Origin: Methanobacteriota archaeon
GTDB taxonomy: Archaea; Thermoplasmatota; Poseidoniia; Poseidoniales; Thalassarchaeaceae
Direction of reading: 5' to 3'
NCBI GenBank assembly: GCA_002726275.1
Contig: PBSO01000006.1
Coordinates: forward strand, 11,583 to 58,094
DNA length: 46,512 nt
Of this stretch, positions 1-7,730 are shown one piece after another (position 1 is the first letter of the stretch; every line of letters starts with the position of its first letter). The notes under the pieces are model-generated. The model saw only the letters and a program-made list of their open reading frames with translations, ran no database searches and was not told the origin of the DNA. The translations under genes and the position numbers were made by a program.

Positions 1-3000
1 GAAGAAGGAGTGAACTGGGATGTTATCGTTCCTGCTATGGATGTTGCATTGATGACGCCATCTACGACCTCGACCCCGGTGGTCATGTCCCAACCGTTGC
101 CGTCGTAGGAAGACGCTGCGAGAACCCTCTTCCCCCCAACGTGAACCTTCATCAGTTGTGGTGTGGACTCCTCATCATCTGTGTCCATCAGAACCTTCAG
201 CCTGATCTGGGGGTATGTGGCTGTATCGACTCCTGCGAGCGAGATCGGGAAGGACGCGTTGGTGAAACCGGGTATGTCTTCGCCTGAGGCCTGATCCACT
301 AGGGTCCCACGGACCCATGTGTCATTTGGAATACTGGCGGTAACGTCTATCCATCCCAAGTTGAAGTCGTCCATCTCCGAGGCGTCTATCGATGGGCTTA
401 GCCAAGCCCCGCCCTCTCCGTAGTTCGCGAGGAGTATTCCGAAGTTGTCGATGTAGCCGCCCCCATACGAGTTTACGGACGTGTCTGTGTCTATTCTGAA
501 CCTGAACCTGAGGTCGTCACCAGCATATGCATCCAGTGGGGCGACCAGGGTCTCGAAAACTCCGCCATTACCGCAATCGCCGCTCATCCAAGCGTTGTTT
601 CCGTACATCGCGTTTCCTGAGTATCCAACTGAGCCATCGTACCACCCGGCAATTCCCGGGTCGAAGTATTGCCAACCACCGTTGTTCACCTTGATGTAGA
701 GCCCTACGGCATCCCAGTAGTTCTCGGTGCACACCCACTTGTCGAATGTCAACTGAGTTGATCCGTTTGAGGGGATTGAGTAGACAGGCGACTTGACATA
801 CGCATCTGCGCTGTTGCAGTAATTCCCATTTAGGTTGGTACCATACAAGTAGGGGAATGAGGGCTCTTGAGTACCGGCCCCTGAAGCTGAGCCGAGTTGG
901 CCGTACTGCCAGCCGCAGGCGCCAGAAGAACCGGACTTGGACCAACCGGCCGCATTCGTGGTCGCTGGGTCACTCGCGGTGCTGTCCTCGAAGCCCATAT
1001 GGACACTCTGAACGCCCCTTGTCCAGATGTAGTGAGTCCATTGGTCGACTCCCTGGTTGACCCCATAGTGGAACATGGATGAAGGCGTCTCGACCAAGTC
1101 TTGGAAGAGAGCAACGCCGTCGTTGTCTACGACTCTGATGGCGTCAACCGTCAACCCTTCCTTCTGATCACCGGGGTAGGACCCGCCATAGTGGGTGTAC
1201 TGGTCGGTGTCCACGATAATCCTCATGTGGACGGAAGCTTGGTTCCTGAATGAGGCAGGGATGTCGAGTGAAATGGTTCTGATTCCGTTGCTCTGCTGCC
1301 CATAGGATGTTCCCGATGCATCGGAGTACCCATAGCCGGGAATTGCGCCGACCCTGTCCTCGCAGTTCGTTGTGGTGGATGAGCCGGAAGAGGAGATGTC
1401 TGTCCAGGTGTTATTGTTAAGGGATAGTTCGACGCATGCGTTGTCGTTGTAATAGCCGTACAAGTCCCACTCCATATCTATCTCAATTGCCGAGGTACTG
1501 TTTGTTCCTGTCAGGTCAATTGTCCTCTGTAGGGCCCCATATGCGTTACCCATGTAGTTGCAGTAAGTCGCTGTAGTGGTGTAGCAGCCATGGTGCCAGA
1601 CACCATAGTCAACTCCGTCATTGTTGAAGTGGATGTTGTCGATGAACCAACCGGGCCTTTCGTTGGACGCATCCGGATCAGTCCAAACGTGGAACTTCAT
1701 CTGGATGTGAGTGGCCGAGGTGATTCCGCTGATTGACTGGAGGGAGATGTTTGACGAAACCCAACCGCTGTGAGTCGTTGAAGCGAATACGGGCATAGTT
1801 CCGGTGGGCGCCCCATTTACAGATGGTGCATCGCTAGAAATAGTGCTTGGATAGCCCCCATCTGGAGCTATCCACGTCCAGTCCCCCCATGCAGTTGGAC
1901 CGTTCCTGATTCGGTATTCCACCCATGCGCCGTCTCCGCCTCCGGATGATGTGCTGTCAAGATGGTACCAGTGATCGAAGGTCATGTAGAAGGCGTTCAT
2001 CTCGGAGGAGTCTGGTACGCTTACCGCTTCGGTTAGGAGGAAAGTGTCGGTGCCGGCAGGGAGTGGTTCGCCTGGAAGTGTTGCGGCCACTACAAGCCCC
2101 TCGGTCGACTGCGCAGGAATGACTCCGTAGGACATGTTGATCTGGTCGCCCCACAGGGTCCCATTCATCCCGGATAGCGTAGTTGCCTGCCAGAGTCTTG
2201 GGCCATTGCAAATGTACTCAGTGGCCGAGATCTCGTTACTGTCGAGAGTCCCGTCCTCATCGACATCGAGGCCGGATTCTATCATGTAGCCCCCATAGCC
2301 GCAGTTCGAGCCCTCTGACTCCGAGGTGACAGACAGTTCGTAGTTGAAGTAGCCACCGAGAACGGTGGTTATTGACCCACTAGTTCCGGAGGTGTCACTG
2401 ATGGATATGGAAGGAGCGGAGGTGTAACCCGAGCCTCCAGAAATGATTTCTGTGTCGTGAATTGGGCCCGTGGTTCCTAGAACCGCAATTAGCTGAGCGC
2501 CATTGCCCCCGGAAGGGATTACGTAGATCGTGTCGTCAGATGTGTAACCCGAACCGGAATTGGAAACAACGACTGATGTTATTGCACCGTTACTGCTCAC
2601 AGTGCCAACATATGCTGTTGCACCGGAACCACCACAGGCACCTGGGCAGATGATGGATATACTGTCGTTGGCCGAGAAGCTGGAGCCCCCTGCTTGAATC
2701 GTTATGCTATCGATTCCTGAGCTGATTGAGTAGTTACCAGAGAATCCAGAACCACCGCCACCAGAGGCAGAAAGGGTTCCTGCGGAGTATCCGGATCCGG
2801 CATTGGACACGGTTAGCCCTGTCACGACATCGGAAAGGGCGTTTGCACTGCAATAGTATACCACGTCTGTAATCTCACTTGAATCCAGTGAAGAGTCGAA
2901 ATCGTTGTCCGGACCGTGACTGAGGTAGGTTCCATTTCCGCCGCTGCAGGAAGTCAGATTTGTCCCCTCGGAAATTGAGTATACTCTCTCCCAACCCGGG

Positions 3001-3380
3001 GTGTAGGTGAACCTGTCATTCATTGAAACAGTGATGTTTCCTGAATCGAAGGAGTCTATGTTTGATCTGGAACCATCATCCTTGAGGGCGATCGTTTCGC
3101 CTGAGGTGAATTCTGTGTTGTAGAAAACGCCAGAGTCTAAGTCGGTCGCTTCCCACGTAAATCCGGAGTCAGTATCACTGGCCATTTGAGAATCAGTTAC
3201 ATGGAGCCATCCATCTTGTATGGTGGCATTTCCGGGCACTTGGAAACCTGAAACGGTAACAGACTCGTCGGGGTTTACCGTGGATGGTCCGGACCATGAA
3301 GAAGTGGCGGCGTTCGTTAGGGGTGCAAGCAACATCAGGAGGACTAAGGCTCCAGCGAGCCTCCTGCGGTCTGTCGACAT
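1..3380 (-). CDS. Large secreted surface protein with GSGYT-type repeats (3' end outside window)
   Basis: An open frame runs on the minus strand from an ATG at 3380 to the window edge, about 1126 codons without a stop; the ORF track misses it because the stop lies outside. The N-terminus (MSTDRRRLAGALVLLMLLAPLTNA) is a clear signal peptide. About residues 150-190 and 355-390 carry two copies of a calcium-loop-like motif, the second reading GLDVDEDGTLDSNEI then YICNG, similar to short modules often labelled DUF7151. Between them lie repeats built on GSGY (GSGYSAGTL, GSGYTSDDT, GSGYTSAPS). The remainder is rich in Gly, Ser, Trp and Tyr and resembles lectin/MAM-like beta-sandwich modules (for example YGYYNDNACVELS). 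A TATA-like box 25 bases upstream supports this start. The role is inferred to be cell-surface binding or adhesion; the exact ligand is unknown. Confidence 0.85.
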   Translation of the reverse strand, partial: MSTDRRRLAGALVLLMLLAPLTNAATSSWSGPSTVNPDESVTVSGFQVPGNATIQDGWLHVTDSQMASDTDSGFTWEATDLDSGVFYNTEFTSGETIALKDDGSRSNIDSFDSGNITVSMNDRFTYTPGWERVYSISEGTNLTSCSGGNGTYLSHGPDNDFDSSLDSSEITDVVYYCSANALSDVVTGLTVSNAGSGYSAGTLSASGGGGSGFSGNYSISSGIDSITIQAGGSSFSANDSISIICPGACGGSGATAYVGTVSSNGAITSVVVSNSGSGYTSDDTIYVIPSGGNGAQLIAVLGTTGPIHDTEIISGGSGYTSAPSISISDTSGTSGSITTVLGGYFNYELSVTSESEGSNCGYGGYMIESGLDVDEDGTLDSNEISATEYICNGPRLWQATTLSGMNGTLWGDQINMSYGVIPAQSTEGLVVAATLPGEPLPAGTDTFLLTEAVSVPDSSEMNAFYMTFDHWYHLDSTSSGGGDGAWVEYRIRNGPTAWGDWTWIAPDGGYPSTISSDAPSVNGAPTGTMPVFASTTHSGWVSSNISLQSISGITSATHIQMKFHVWTDPDASNERPGWFIDNIHFNNDGVDYGVWHHGCYTTTATYCNYMGNAYGALQRTIDLTGTNSTSAIEIDMEWDLYGYYNDNACVELSLNNNTWTDISSSGSSTTTNCEDRVGAIPGYGYSDASGTSYGQQSNGIRTISLDIPASFRNQASVHMRIIVDTDQYTHYGGSYPGDQKEGLTVDAIRVVDNDGVALFQDLVETPSSMFHYGVNQGVDQWTHYIWTRGVQSVHMGFEDSTASDPATTNAAGWSKSGSSGACGWQYGQLGSASGAGTQEPSFPYLYGTNLNGNYCNSADAYVKSPVYSIPSNGSTQLTFDKWVCTENYWDAVGLYIKVNNGGWQYFDPGIAGWYDGSVGYSGNAMYGNNAWMSGDCGNGGVFETLVAPLDAYAGDDLRFRFRIDTDTSVNSYGGGYIDNFGILLANYGEGGAWLSPSIDASEMDDFNLGWIDVTASIPNDTWVRGTLVDQASGEDIPGFTNASFPISLAGVDTATYPQIRLKVLMDTDDEESTPQLMKVHVGGKRVLAASSYDGNGWDMTTGVEVVDGVINATSIAGTITSQFTPS

Positions 3381-3400
3381 GTAATGTGCTTGGCTTGTCA

Positions 3401-3410
3401 CTATTATGAA
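3401..3410 (-). promoter_or_regulatory. TATA-like box of the 1-3380 gene, next to a 16-bp palindrome
   Basis: On the minus strand TTCATAATAG is centred 25 bases before the ATG at 3380, the spacing expected for a leaderless archaeal transcript. It overlaps the near-perfect palindrome TGAATCAATTGGTTCA (3407-3422; one mismatched pair), which lies at the BRE position and could be an operator. Confidence 0.45.
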
Positions 3411-3489
3411 TCAATTGGTTCAATATCGCGATTGGTGCCATTAGGGCTGAATTTTGTACGGAATAATGACGATGATATTGGAGTAATTG

Positions 3490-3564
3490 TGGAGCCACTG
3501 GGGAGAATTGAACTCCCGACCTTCCCATTACCAATGGGATGCTATACCCCTAAGCCACAGTGGC
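3490..3564 (-). tRNA. tRNA-Thr (GGT)
   Basis: The minus strand folds as a full cloverleaf: acceptor GCCACTG/CAGTGGC, anticodon stem TCCCA/TGGGA around loop TTGGTAA (anticodon GGT), T arm GGGAG-TTCAATT-CTCCC. The discriminator base is T and CCA is encoded. No intron is seen. Confidence 0.96.
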
Positions 3565-3580
3565 GCATTGACAGCGAGAA

Positions 3581-3614
3581 CGGTTTCCTCTTTGGCTGTT
3601 ACGCCACGAAACCG
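3581..3614. repeat. Nested inverted repeat between two divergent tRNA genes
   Basis: CGGTTTC at 3581 pairs with GAAACCG ending at 3614, and inside it GGC-TGTTAC-GCC forms a second short stem. It lies in the 92-base spacer between tRNA-Thr (-) and tRNA-Ser (+), so it may belong to the tRNA promoters; no function can be assigned. Confidence 0.3.
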
Positions 3615-3656
3615 AGGCGATTAACTCAAGACCGGACGTATTCTCGGAAGGTCGCT

Positions 3657-3742
3657 GCCGAGATCGCATAGCCTGGTATTGCGCATGACTGGAAATCATG
3701 TGGGTTCATCCCTCCGGAGTTCAAATCTCCGTCTCGGCGCCA
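3657..3742 (+). tRNA. tRNA-Ser (GGA)
   Basis: The cloverleaf has acceptor GCCGAGA/TCTCGGC, anticodon stem CATGA/TCATG around loop CTGGAAA (anticodon GGA), a long variable arm (TGGGTTCATCCC) as expected for serine, and T arm CGGAG-TTCAAAT-CTCCG. The discriminator is G and CCA is encoded. Confidence 0.96.
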
Positions 3743-3808
3743 TATCCGGAATAATACGAGAATGGGCGTTCGTGTTTGCGCGCCCCTTATTTCATCGGAC
3801 GTTTGGCA

Positions 3809-4975
3809 ATGAGCATGGAGGACGGGGGGCCAGTAGCTTCTGAAGTTGAAGGTCGAACCACTGGGCTAGTTAGATTGTCCGAAATTGAACTCCCGACCAG
3901 ACTGGGAGAGAGGTACGATTTTCTAGGAATTGTTGACACATTGCTTCAACAGGCCTCTTTTCACATTAGGACATCTAGAAGGTTATGGGGTGTCAATGAG
4001 GCGTCCGTATTACTCCTTGCTTCGGCATCGATCATTCTAGGATCATGGGACTTTGGAATCGGCGAGCTTGCCGGTGGTGGCGACTGGGGGAGGTCTGGTA
4101 TTCTCGGTGAAGACAGTGGCTTCCTCCACCTAAACGAATGGACTAGGATGCTCTCTCTACTCTCGGCAATGGCGTGGATATCATCGATCGCCCTACTATG
4201 GATCAGATTTCCGATTATGAGAGAGAATTTCTTTTTCCTTATTACAGGCATGTTCGCAGTTCAACTTGGATTCATATTCTCGCATGCCAGTTCACCAGAT
4301 TTTCCCTTCAATTCAGAAATTTCTGACTGGGGAGGAGTGGTTTTCTCGAACCTCATTCTCCTCTTTATTTGTTGGTTTGTTGTTCATAGAGCAGTAGTGG
4401 AAACCAGAGACGTCCATGTTGAGGAGAGGCACGCCCACCCCGATCCAAGAGTCGTGGAGAAAGCATGGGAGGATCACAAATTACACGCTTGGAGTTCAAG
4501 CCTTGCAATCTGGGCCGTCCTGATTAACGTCATGTCATGGTCGGGATCGCATGCCATAGCAGATAGGCCCCCAATAGTGGATGGGGTATTGGGCTATTCC
4601 TTGTTGTTTGTTTTCTCGGGAATAGCCTCCTACTTCTTCCTGCTGCACGTTCTATGGTACCCGCACTTCATGCTAGGAGGCGGGGAACATCAGATATGGT
4701 CATCCAGAGCAAGAGAGGTCGCAGGAGAGAATTCATCATCCGTGGCGCAGAGCATACAGGGAAGTTGCCCTGTCTGCGGAGGGGAGACCCCTGTGACTAA
4801 GAGGCCCTCGGGGAAGATCGAGGTTCGTTGTTCTGACCCTGAATGCAAGGGCCAGGGGAAATCGGGGGATGCATGTGTCAAGTGTGCGACTATTCTTCCC
4901 TCGAGGGTGGTATGCCCGTCGTGCAGCTCGAATACCACTGTGGTCAGCCACTTCTCTAAGTCTGAGGCTTGGTAA
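3809..4975 (+). CDS. Six-TM membrane protein with C-terminal zinc-ribbon tail
   Basis: The ORF track starts at a TTG at 3776; the first ATG (3809, MSMEDGGPV) is preferred because the TTG lies only 34 bases after the tRNA-Ser. The N-terminal ~65 residues are soluble. Six hydrophobic segments follow (for example EASVLLLASASIILGSW, NFFFLITGMFAVQLGFIF, GYSLLFVFSGIASYFFLL). The last ~80 residues are cytosolic-looking and hold paired cysteines (CPVCGG, CSDPEC, CVKC, CPSC) typical of one or two zinc ribbons. The stop lies inside the TTG-started frame of the next gene (subtilase), so the two are probably co-transcribed. No family is recognised; a role in sensing, or in assisting the neighbouring protease, is only a guess. 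Codons near the start include a stretch resembling the 3' half of the nearby tRNA-Thr. Confidence 0.8.
   Translation: MSMEDGGPVASEVEGRTTGLVRLSEIELPTRLGERYDFLGIVDTLLQQASFHIRTSRRLWGVNEASVLLLASASIILGSWDFGIGELAGGGDWGRSGILGEDSGFLHLNEWTRMLSLLSAMAWISSIALLWIRFPIMRENFFFLITGMFAVQLGFIFSHASSPDFPFNSEISDWGGVVFSNLILLFICWFVVHRAVVETRDVHVEERHAHPDPRVVEKAWEDHKLHAWSSSLAIWAVLINVMSWSGSHAIADRPPIVDGVLGYSLLFVFSGIASYFFLLHVLWYPHFMLGGGEHQIWSSRAREVAGENSSSVAQSIQGSCPVCGGETPVTKRPSGKIEVRCSDPECKGQGKSGDACVKCATILPSRVVCPSCSSNTTVVSHFSKSEAW
3853..3898 (-). repeat. Partial tRNA-Thr-like sequence inside the six-TM gene
   Basis: AATTGAACTCCCGACC (3883-3898) is identical over 16 bases to the T-arm/variable-loop region of tRNA-Thr at 3506-3521, in the same orientation. 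Just upstream, TCGAACCACTGGGC matches the tRNA 3' end TGGAGCCACTGGGG at 11 of 14 bases. The two matching blocks are 3 bases apart in the tRNA and 17 apart here. It may be a decayed tRNA fragment absorbed into the reading frame, or chance. Confidence 0.35.
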
Positions 4976-6330
4976 AACCAAGGGGTGGTGATTCTTTGGT
5001 GTGGCCCGTCCTAGGAGTAATATTGGATCAAGAGAATGGGTTGGTTAGTCACACTCCATCGGAACAAGATAGTGAGATTGTTGAGCGAGAAGGTGCTGAT
5101 GCATTTCGGGATGCTTTGCCGTGGGTAATAGGCGTAGTTTCGGGATTGGTCATTTTTCTCAGCATCCTAATTATCGGGCTATGGGCATGGGCCCAGATTG
5201 AGGATGTCCAGCTTGGAGGGCCCCCCTCGTCACTCCTTACTTGGGAGGATCAATACCGGGAAATGACAGGGATCGATGATGTCACCGAGTTTGATGGAAC
5301 TGGCATCGATTTATGCATTGTAGATACTGGAATAGATACCACTCACCCAGACCTGAGAAATGCGAATGTTGTCTCGTGGAAGGACTTCATTTCTGACATG
5401 CAAGAGCCTTACGATGACGAGGGGCACGGAACCGCGATGTCCGGAATCATTGCAGCCGATGGGAGTCTGACTGGAACATCGCCCGGTGTTTCCCTAATAG
5501 TTGCGAAAGCGATTGGCTCCGACGGCTCGGGAACCGATTCGGCGATTGCAGAGGCAGTGGACTGGTGCGTCGACGAGGGGGCTGAGATAGTCTCGCTCAG
5601 CCTAGGTGGTGATCAGGGATTCGGCTCCGGGCTCTTCAGCACTGACTCATTGGAGCAAGCCGTGGAAGGTGCGATTGAAGAGGGTGTTTTCGTTGTTGCA
5701 GCTGCAGGGAACGATGGGGATGACGATGATGGAGATGTCGAGTCACCTGGCTCTGTCGAGGGTGTCATCTGCGTTGGCGGAATTACCAGAACGGGGGACA
5801 TCTGGTCGGGAAGTTCGCAAGGGGACAACAATGGGAGACTATGGCCGAACCCCATACTCCCTCGTCAAGACCCAGACAGGAAACCCGAGATTGTGGCACC
5901 CGGTCACGAAGTACCAGTTCTGATGGCCAGTGGGATAGGGAACGGGGCCTGGTGGGGCTGGTCTAGTGGCACATCAGCTGCTACTGCATGGGTCTCAGGC
6001 TCTATCGCAATTCTTCTCCAGGCTCATCCAGAATTACAACGGGGCGGGGTGCAAGGAGGAGAGGGTGCAATCGATGATGTCAAGAATAGGATTATGGAAA
6101 ACTCGCAGATGAAAGATGGTCAGAGTGGTCACGATGATCATTATGGATATGGTCTCCTAGATATTGACGCGTTAATCGACTCATTCGGAAACACTAGTTC
6201 TGAAGGTGAAATTGGGATTTACACGGGACCTACAGGGCCATGGGAAAAACTACTGGTAGAGAAGAGTCAGGTTGCACGTCGAACCACGGCAAGGGTTCCC
6301 CCCGTGAGTTCGACGAATGCTAGTGTGTGA
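4969..6330 (+). CDS. Membrane-anchored subtilisin-like serine protease (S8 family)
   Basis: The catalytic triad is visible: Asp in CIVDTGIDTTHPDL, His in DDEGHGTAMSG and Ser in SSGTSAATAWVSG, with oxyanion Asn in AAAGNDG. One TM helix (PWVIGVVSGLVIFLSILIIGLWAW, about residues 48-72) precedes the catalytic domain, so the protease should face outward as a type II anchored enzyme. There is no propeptide domain of the usual kind. The motif after the Ser is AATAW rather than the common MAAPH. The frame has no ATG before the TM; it starts at TTG (4969, overlapping the upstream stop) or at another TTG/GTG at 4996-5041. It probably degrades external peptides, in line with the amino-acid catabolic genes nearby. 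The last 64 bases overlap the convergent methyltransferase-like gene. Confidence 0.92.
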   Translation: MVKPRGGDSLVWPVLGVILDQENGLVSHTPSEQDSEIVEREGADAFRDALPWVIGVVSGLVIFLSILIIGLWAWAQIEDVQLGGPPSSLLTWEDQYREMTGIDDVTEFDGTGIDLCIVDTGIDTTHPDLRNANVVSWKDFISDMQEPYDDEGHGTAMSGIIAADGSLTGTSPGVSLIVAKAIGSDGSGTDSAIAEAVDWCVDEGAEIVSLSLGGDQGFGSGLFSTDSLEQAVEGAIEEGVFVVAAAGNDGDDDDGDVESPGSVEGVICVGGITRTGDIWSGSSQGDNNGRLWPNPILPRQDPDRKPEIVAPGHEVPVLMASGIGNGAWWGWSSGTSAATAWVSGSIAILLQAHPELQRGGVQGGEGAIDDVKNRIMENSQMKDGQSGHDDHYGYGLLDIDALIDSFGNTSSEGEIGIYTGPTGPWEKLLVEKSQVARRTTARVPPVSSTNASV

Positions 6331-7061
6331 TTATCGCTGACCGACTTGATGAAATCTATCCACTCATTGAATGAGATAACCTTTCTCTGTGCTTCAGTGG
6401 GTTCCTCATCGGCGGAGGGAGTTCCCACGTCACCAGTTGGAACCTCTGGCTCAGGAACTATCATTATCCCCCCCGGTGCTAGAATCTCAAAGGCGGATTT
6501 TGCGGCACTGGGCCTCTCCTGATCGGGAAGGTCGATGATGACCAGATCCAACCCAGTAGGTATTGACGAGGGTCTTGCTGACTCGGGGAGGGAAGCAGAT
6601 GCGACAGACCAGGTCAGGGCTTCTGCGATTGCCTCTGACCAGGGGCTGCCGACCACTCTGGCCCATCCCTCCGCTTCGTATCTCCTAATCAGGCGATCTA
6701 TAATCACCCCAAATCTTGCACCCTCCTCTATTATTATGAACGAATCTGGTTTACGAGATCTCCCACTCCCTTCCTCGGAAGCATCCCCGCACCACAAATC
6801 GAGGAGCCATGCAGAAAGGTGCCCGATTCCCCCTCCCACGAGTAATACATCACCAGGGGTAACTCTGGAAACTATATCTCGAATCCTGGCCCTCATCGAC
6901 CGGGGCATCGTCCTGAGGCCCATCAAAAGCATCTGTTCCCCTATTGAGGAGGCTATTAGGGGCTCGACATCGCCCCTCTCGGCGTCCTCGGAAAGTAGTT
7001 TCTCCAGCATTTCCCTTTCGGACATCTGAGGGAGTCCGAAGCCATTTGAGGACCCACCCAT
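6267..7061 (-). CDS. SAM-dependent methyltransferase-fold protein (class I, spermidine-synthase-like)
   Basis: The 264-residue product has a Rossmann-type SAM fold: motif I VLLVGGGIGHLSAWLL (about residues 92-107), an acidic ribose-binding strand FIIIEEGARFG, motif SPWSEAIAEA, then DLVIIDLPDQE and the late motif LAPGGIMIVPEP. This order matches class I methyltransferases and aminopropyltransferases; the substrate cannot be read from sequence. The N-terminal ~85 residues are a helical extension. A TATA-like element about 26 bases upstream of the ATG supports the start. The 3' end overlaps the subtilase gene by 64 bases on the opposite strand. Confidence 0.72.
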   Translation of the reverse strand: MGGSSNGFGLPQMSEREMLEKLLSEDAERGDVEPLIASSIGEQMLLMGLRTMPRSMRARIRDIVSRVTPGDVLLVGGGIGHLSAWLLDLWCGDASEEGSGRSRKPDSFIIIEEGARFGVIIDRLIRRYEAEGWARVVGSPWSEAIAEALTWSVASASLPESARPSSIPTGLDLVIIDLPDQERPSAAKSAFEILAPGGIMIVPEPEVPTGDVGTPSADEEPTEAQRKVISFNEWIDFIKSVSDNHTLAFVELTGGTLAVVRRAT

Positions 7062-7081
7062 GTGTATCGGCAGAGGTTGTC

Positions 7082-7098
7082 ACTAATCAAAATAGGCT
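7082..7098. promoter_or_regulatory. Shared divergent promoter core
   Basis: The AT-rich stretch ACTAATCAAAATAGG reads as a TATA-like box on both strands: CAAAATAGG lies 26 bases before the + strand ATG at 7117, and CTATTTTGATTAG lies about 26 bases before the - strand ATG at 7061. Both genes would then be leaderless and compete for the same core. Confidence 0.45.
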
Positions 7099-7116
7099 GC
7101 TCGGTGGCTTCAAGAG

Positions 7117-7728
7117 ATGCCGGGTGGCCGAGAGGGCATGGGCGGGGCAGATGAGTCGGTTGCCGATGTCGCGGAATGCCCCGTATGTTTGGAGCTGACT
7201 GAGCATGAGATTCTAAGTCGTGTTGACAAGGGGGCTGGTGAGGATCTCCTGGTTAGATGCATCCAATGTTCCCACGTTCATCGAATTAGCCTCAGGCCGC
7301 CATCTTCGACTTCAGTAAGGACGACTCTTTCTGATGGGGCGGACAGTTCATCTGTAATGATTGAGTCTGACAGTGATGAGTCTATCTCAGAGGGCGACCT
7401 GTTCCAGTTTGAAGATGCTCATTGGCAGGTCACTAGAATTGAGGTTGGGGACAAAATGTCTGTGAATTCTTCAAAGGCCGGAAAGATAGTTTCGATGTGG
7501 GCAGTTAGGAAAGACGCCTGCCTAGTTAGATTGACTATGACTGAAGGGGAGGTCAGCAAACCATCTAGCATTGAATGCGACCCAGAGAAAGTTTTCTCTT
7601 GTGGCACTGTGATGGTAATAGATGGGAAGAAGTGGAGAATAAGAGCCATCCACACTGGTGTAGGCAGAACCCTGAGGGGAAAGAGAGTAGCAGCTGAAAT
7701 TAGAAGAATGTACTTGCATTCAATTTGA
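7117..7728 (+). CDS. HVO_0476-family zinc-finger protein
   Basis: The product (203 residues) begins with a zinc ribbon, CPVCLELTEHEIL ... RCIQCSHVH, followed by a low-complexity acidic linker and two small beta-barrel-like modules (SEGDLFQFEDAHWQVTRIE; GTVMVIDGKKWRIRAIH). This organisation and length match the archaeal HVO_0476 zinc-finger family, whose function is unknown. The duplicated beta module suggests RNA or protein binding. A TATA-like box lies 26 bases before this ATG, favouring 7117 over the ATG at 7138. It is convergent with proline dehydrogenase, with only two bases between the stops. Confidence 0.8.
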   Translation: MPGGREGMGGADESVADVAECPVCLELTEHEILSRVDKGAGEDLLVRCIQCSHVHRISLRPPSSTSVRTTLSDGADSSSVMIESDSDESISEGDLFQFEDAHWQVTRIEVGDKMSVNSSKAGKIVSMWAVRKDACLVRLTMTEGEVSKPSSIECDPEKVFSCGTVMVIDGKKWRIRAIHTGVGRTLRGKRVAAEIRRMYLHSI

Positions 7729-7730
7729 TC

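Noticed and set aside
7114-7150. GCCGGGTGGCCGAGAGGGC resembles a tRNA 5' half with an A box.
   Set aside because: No T-arm (GGTTCRANTCC), no acceptor pairing and no anticodon stem; it is the start of the HVO_0476-family gene.
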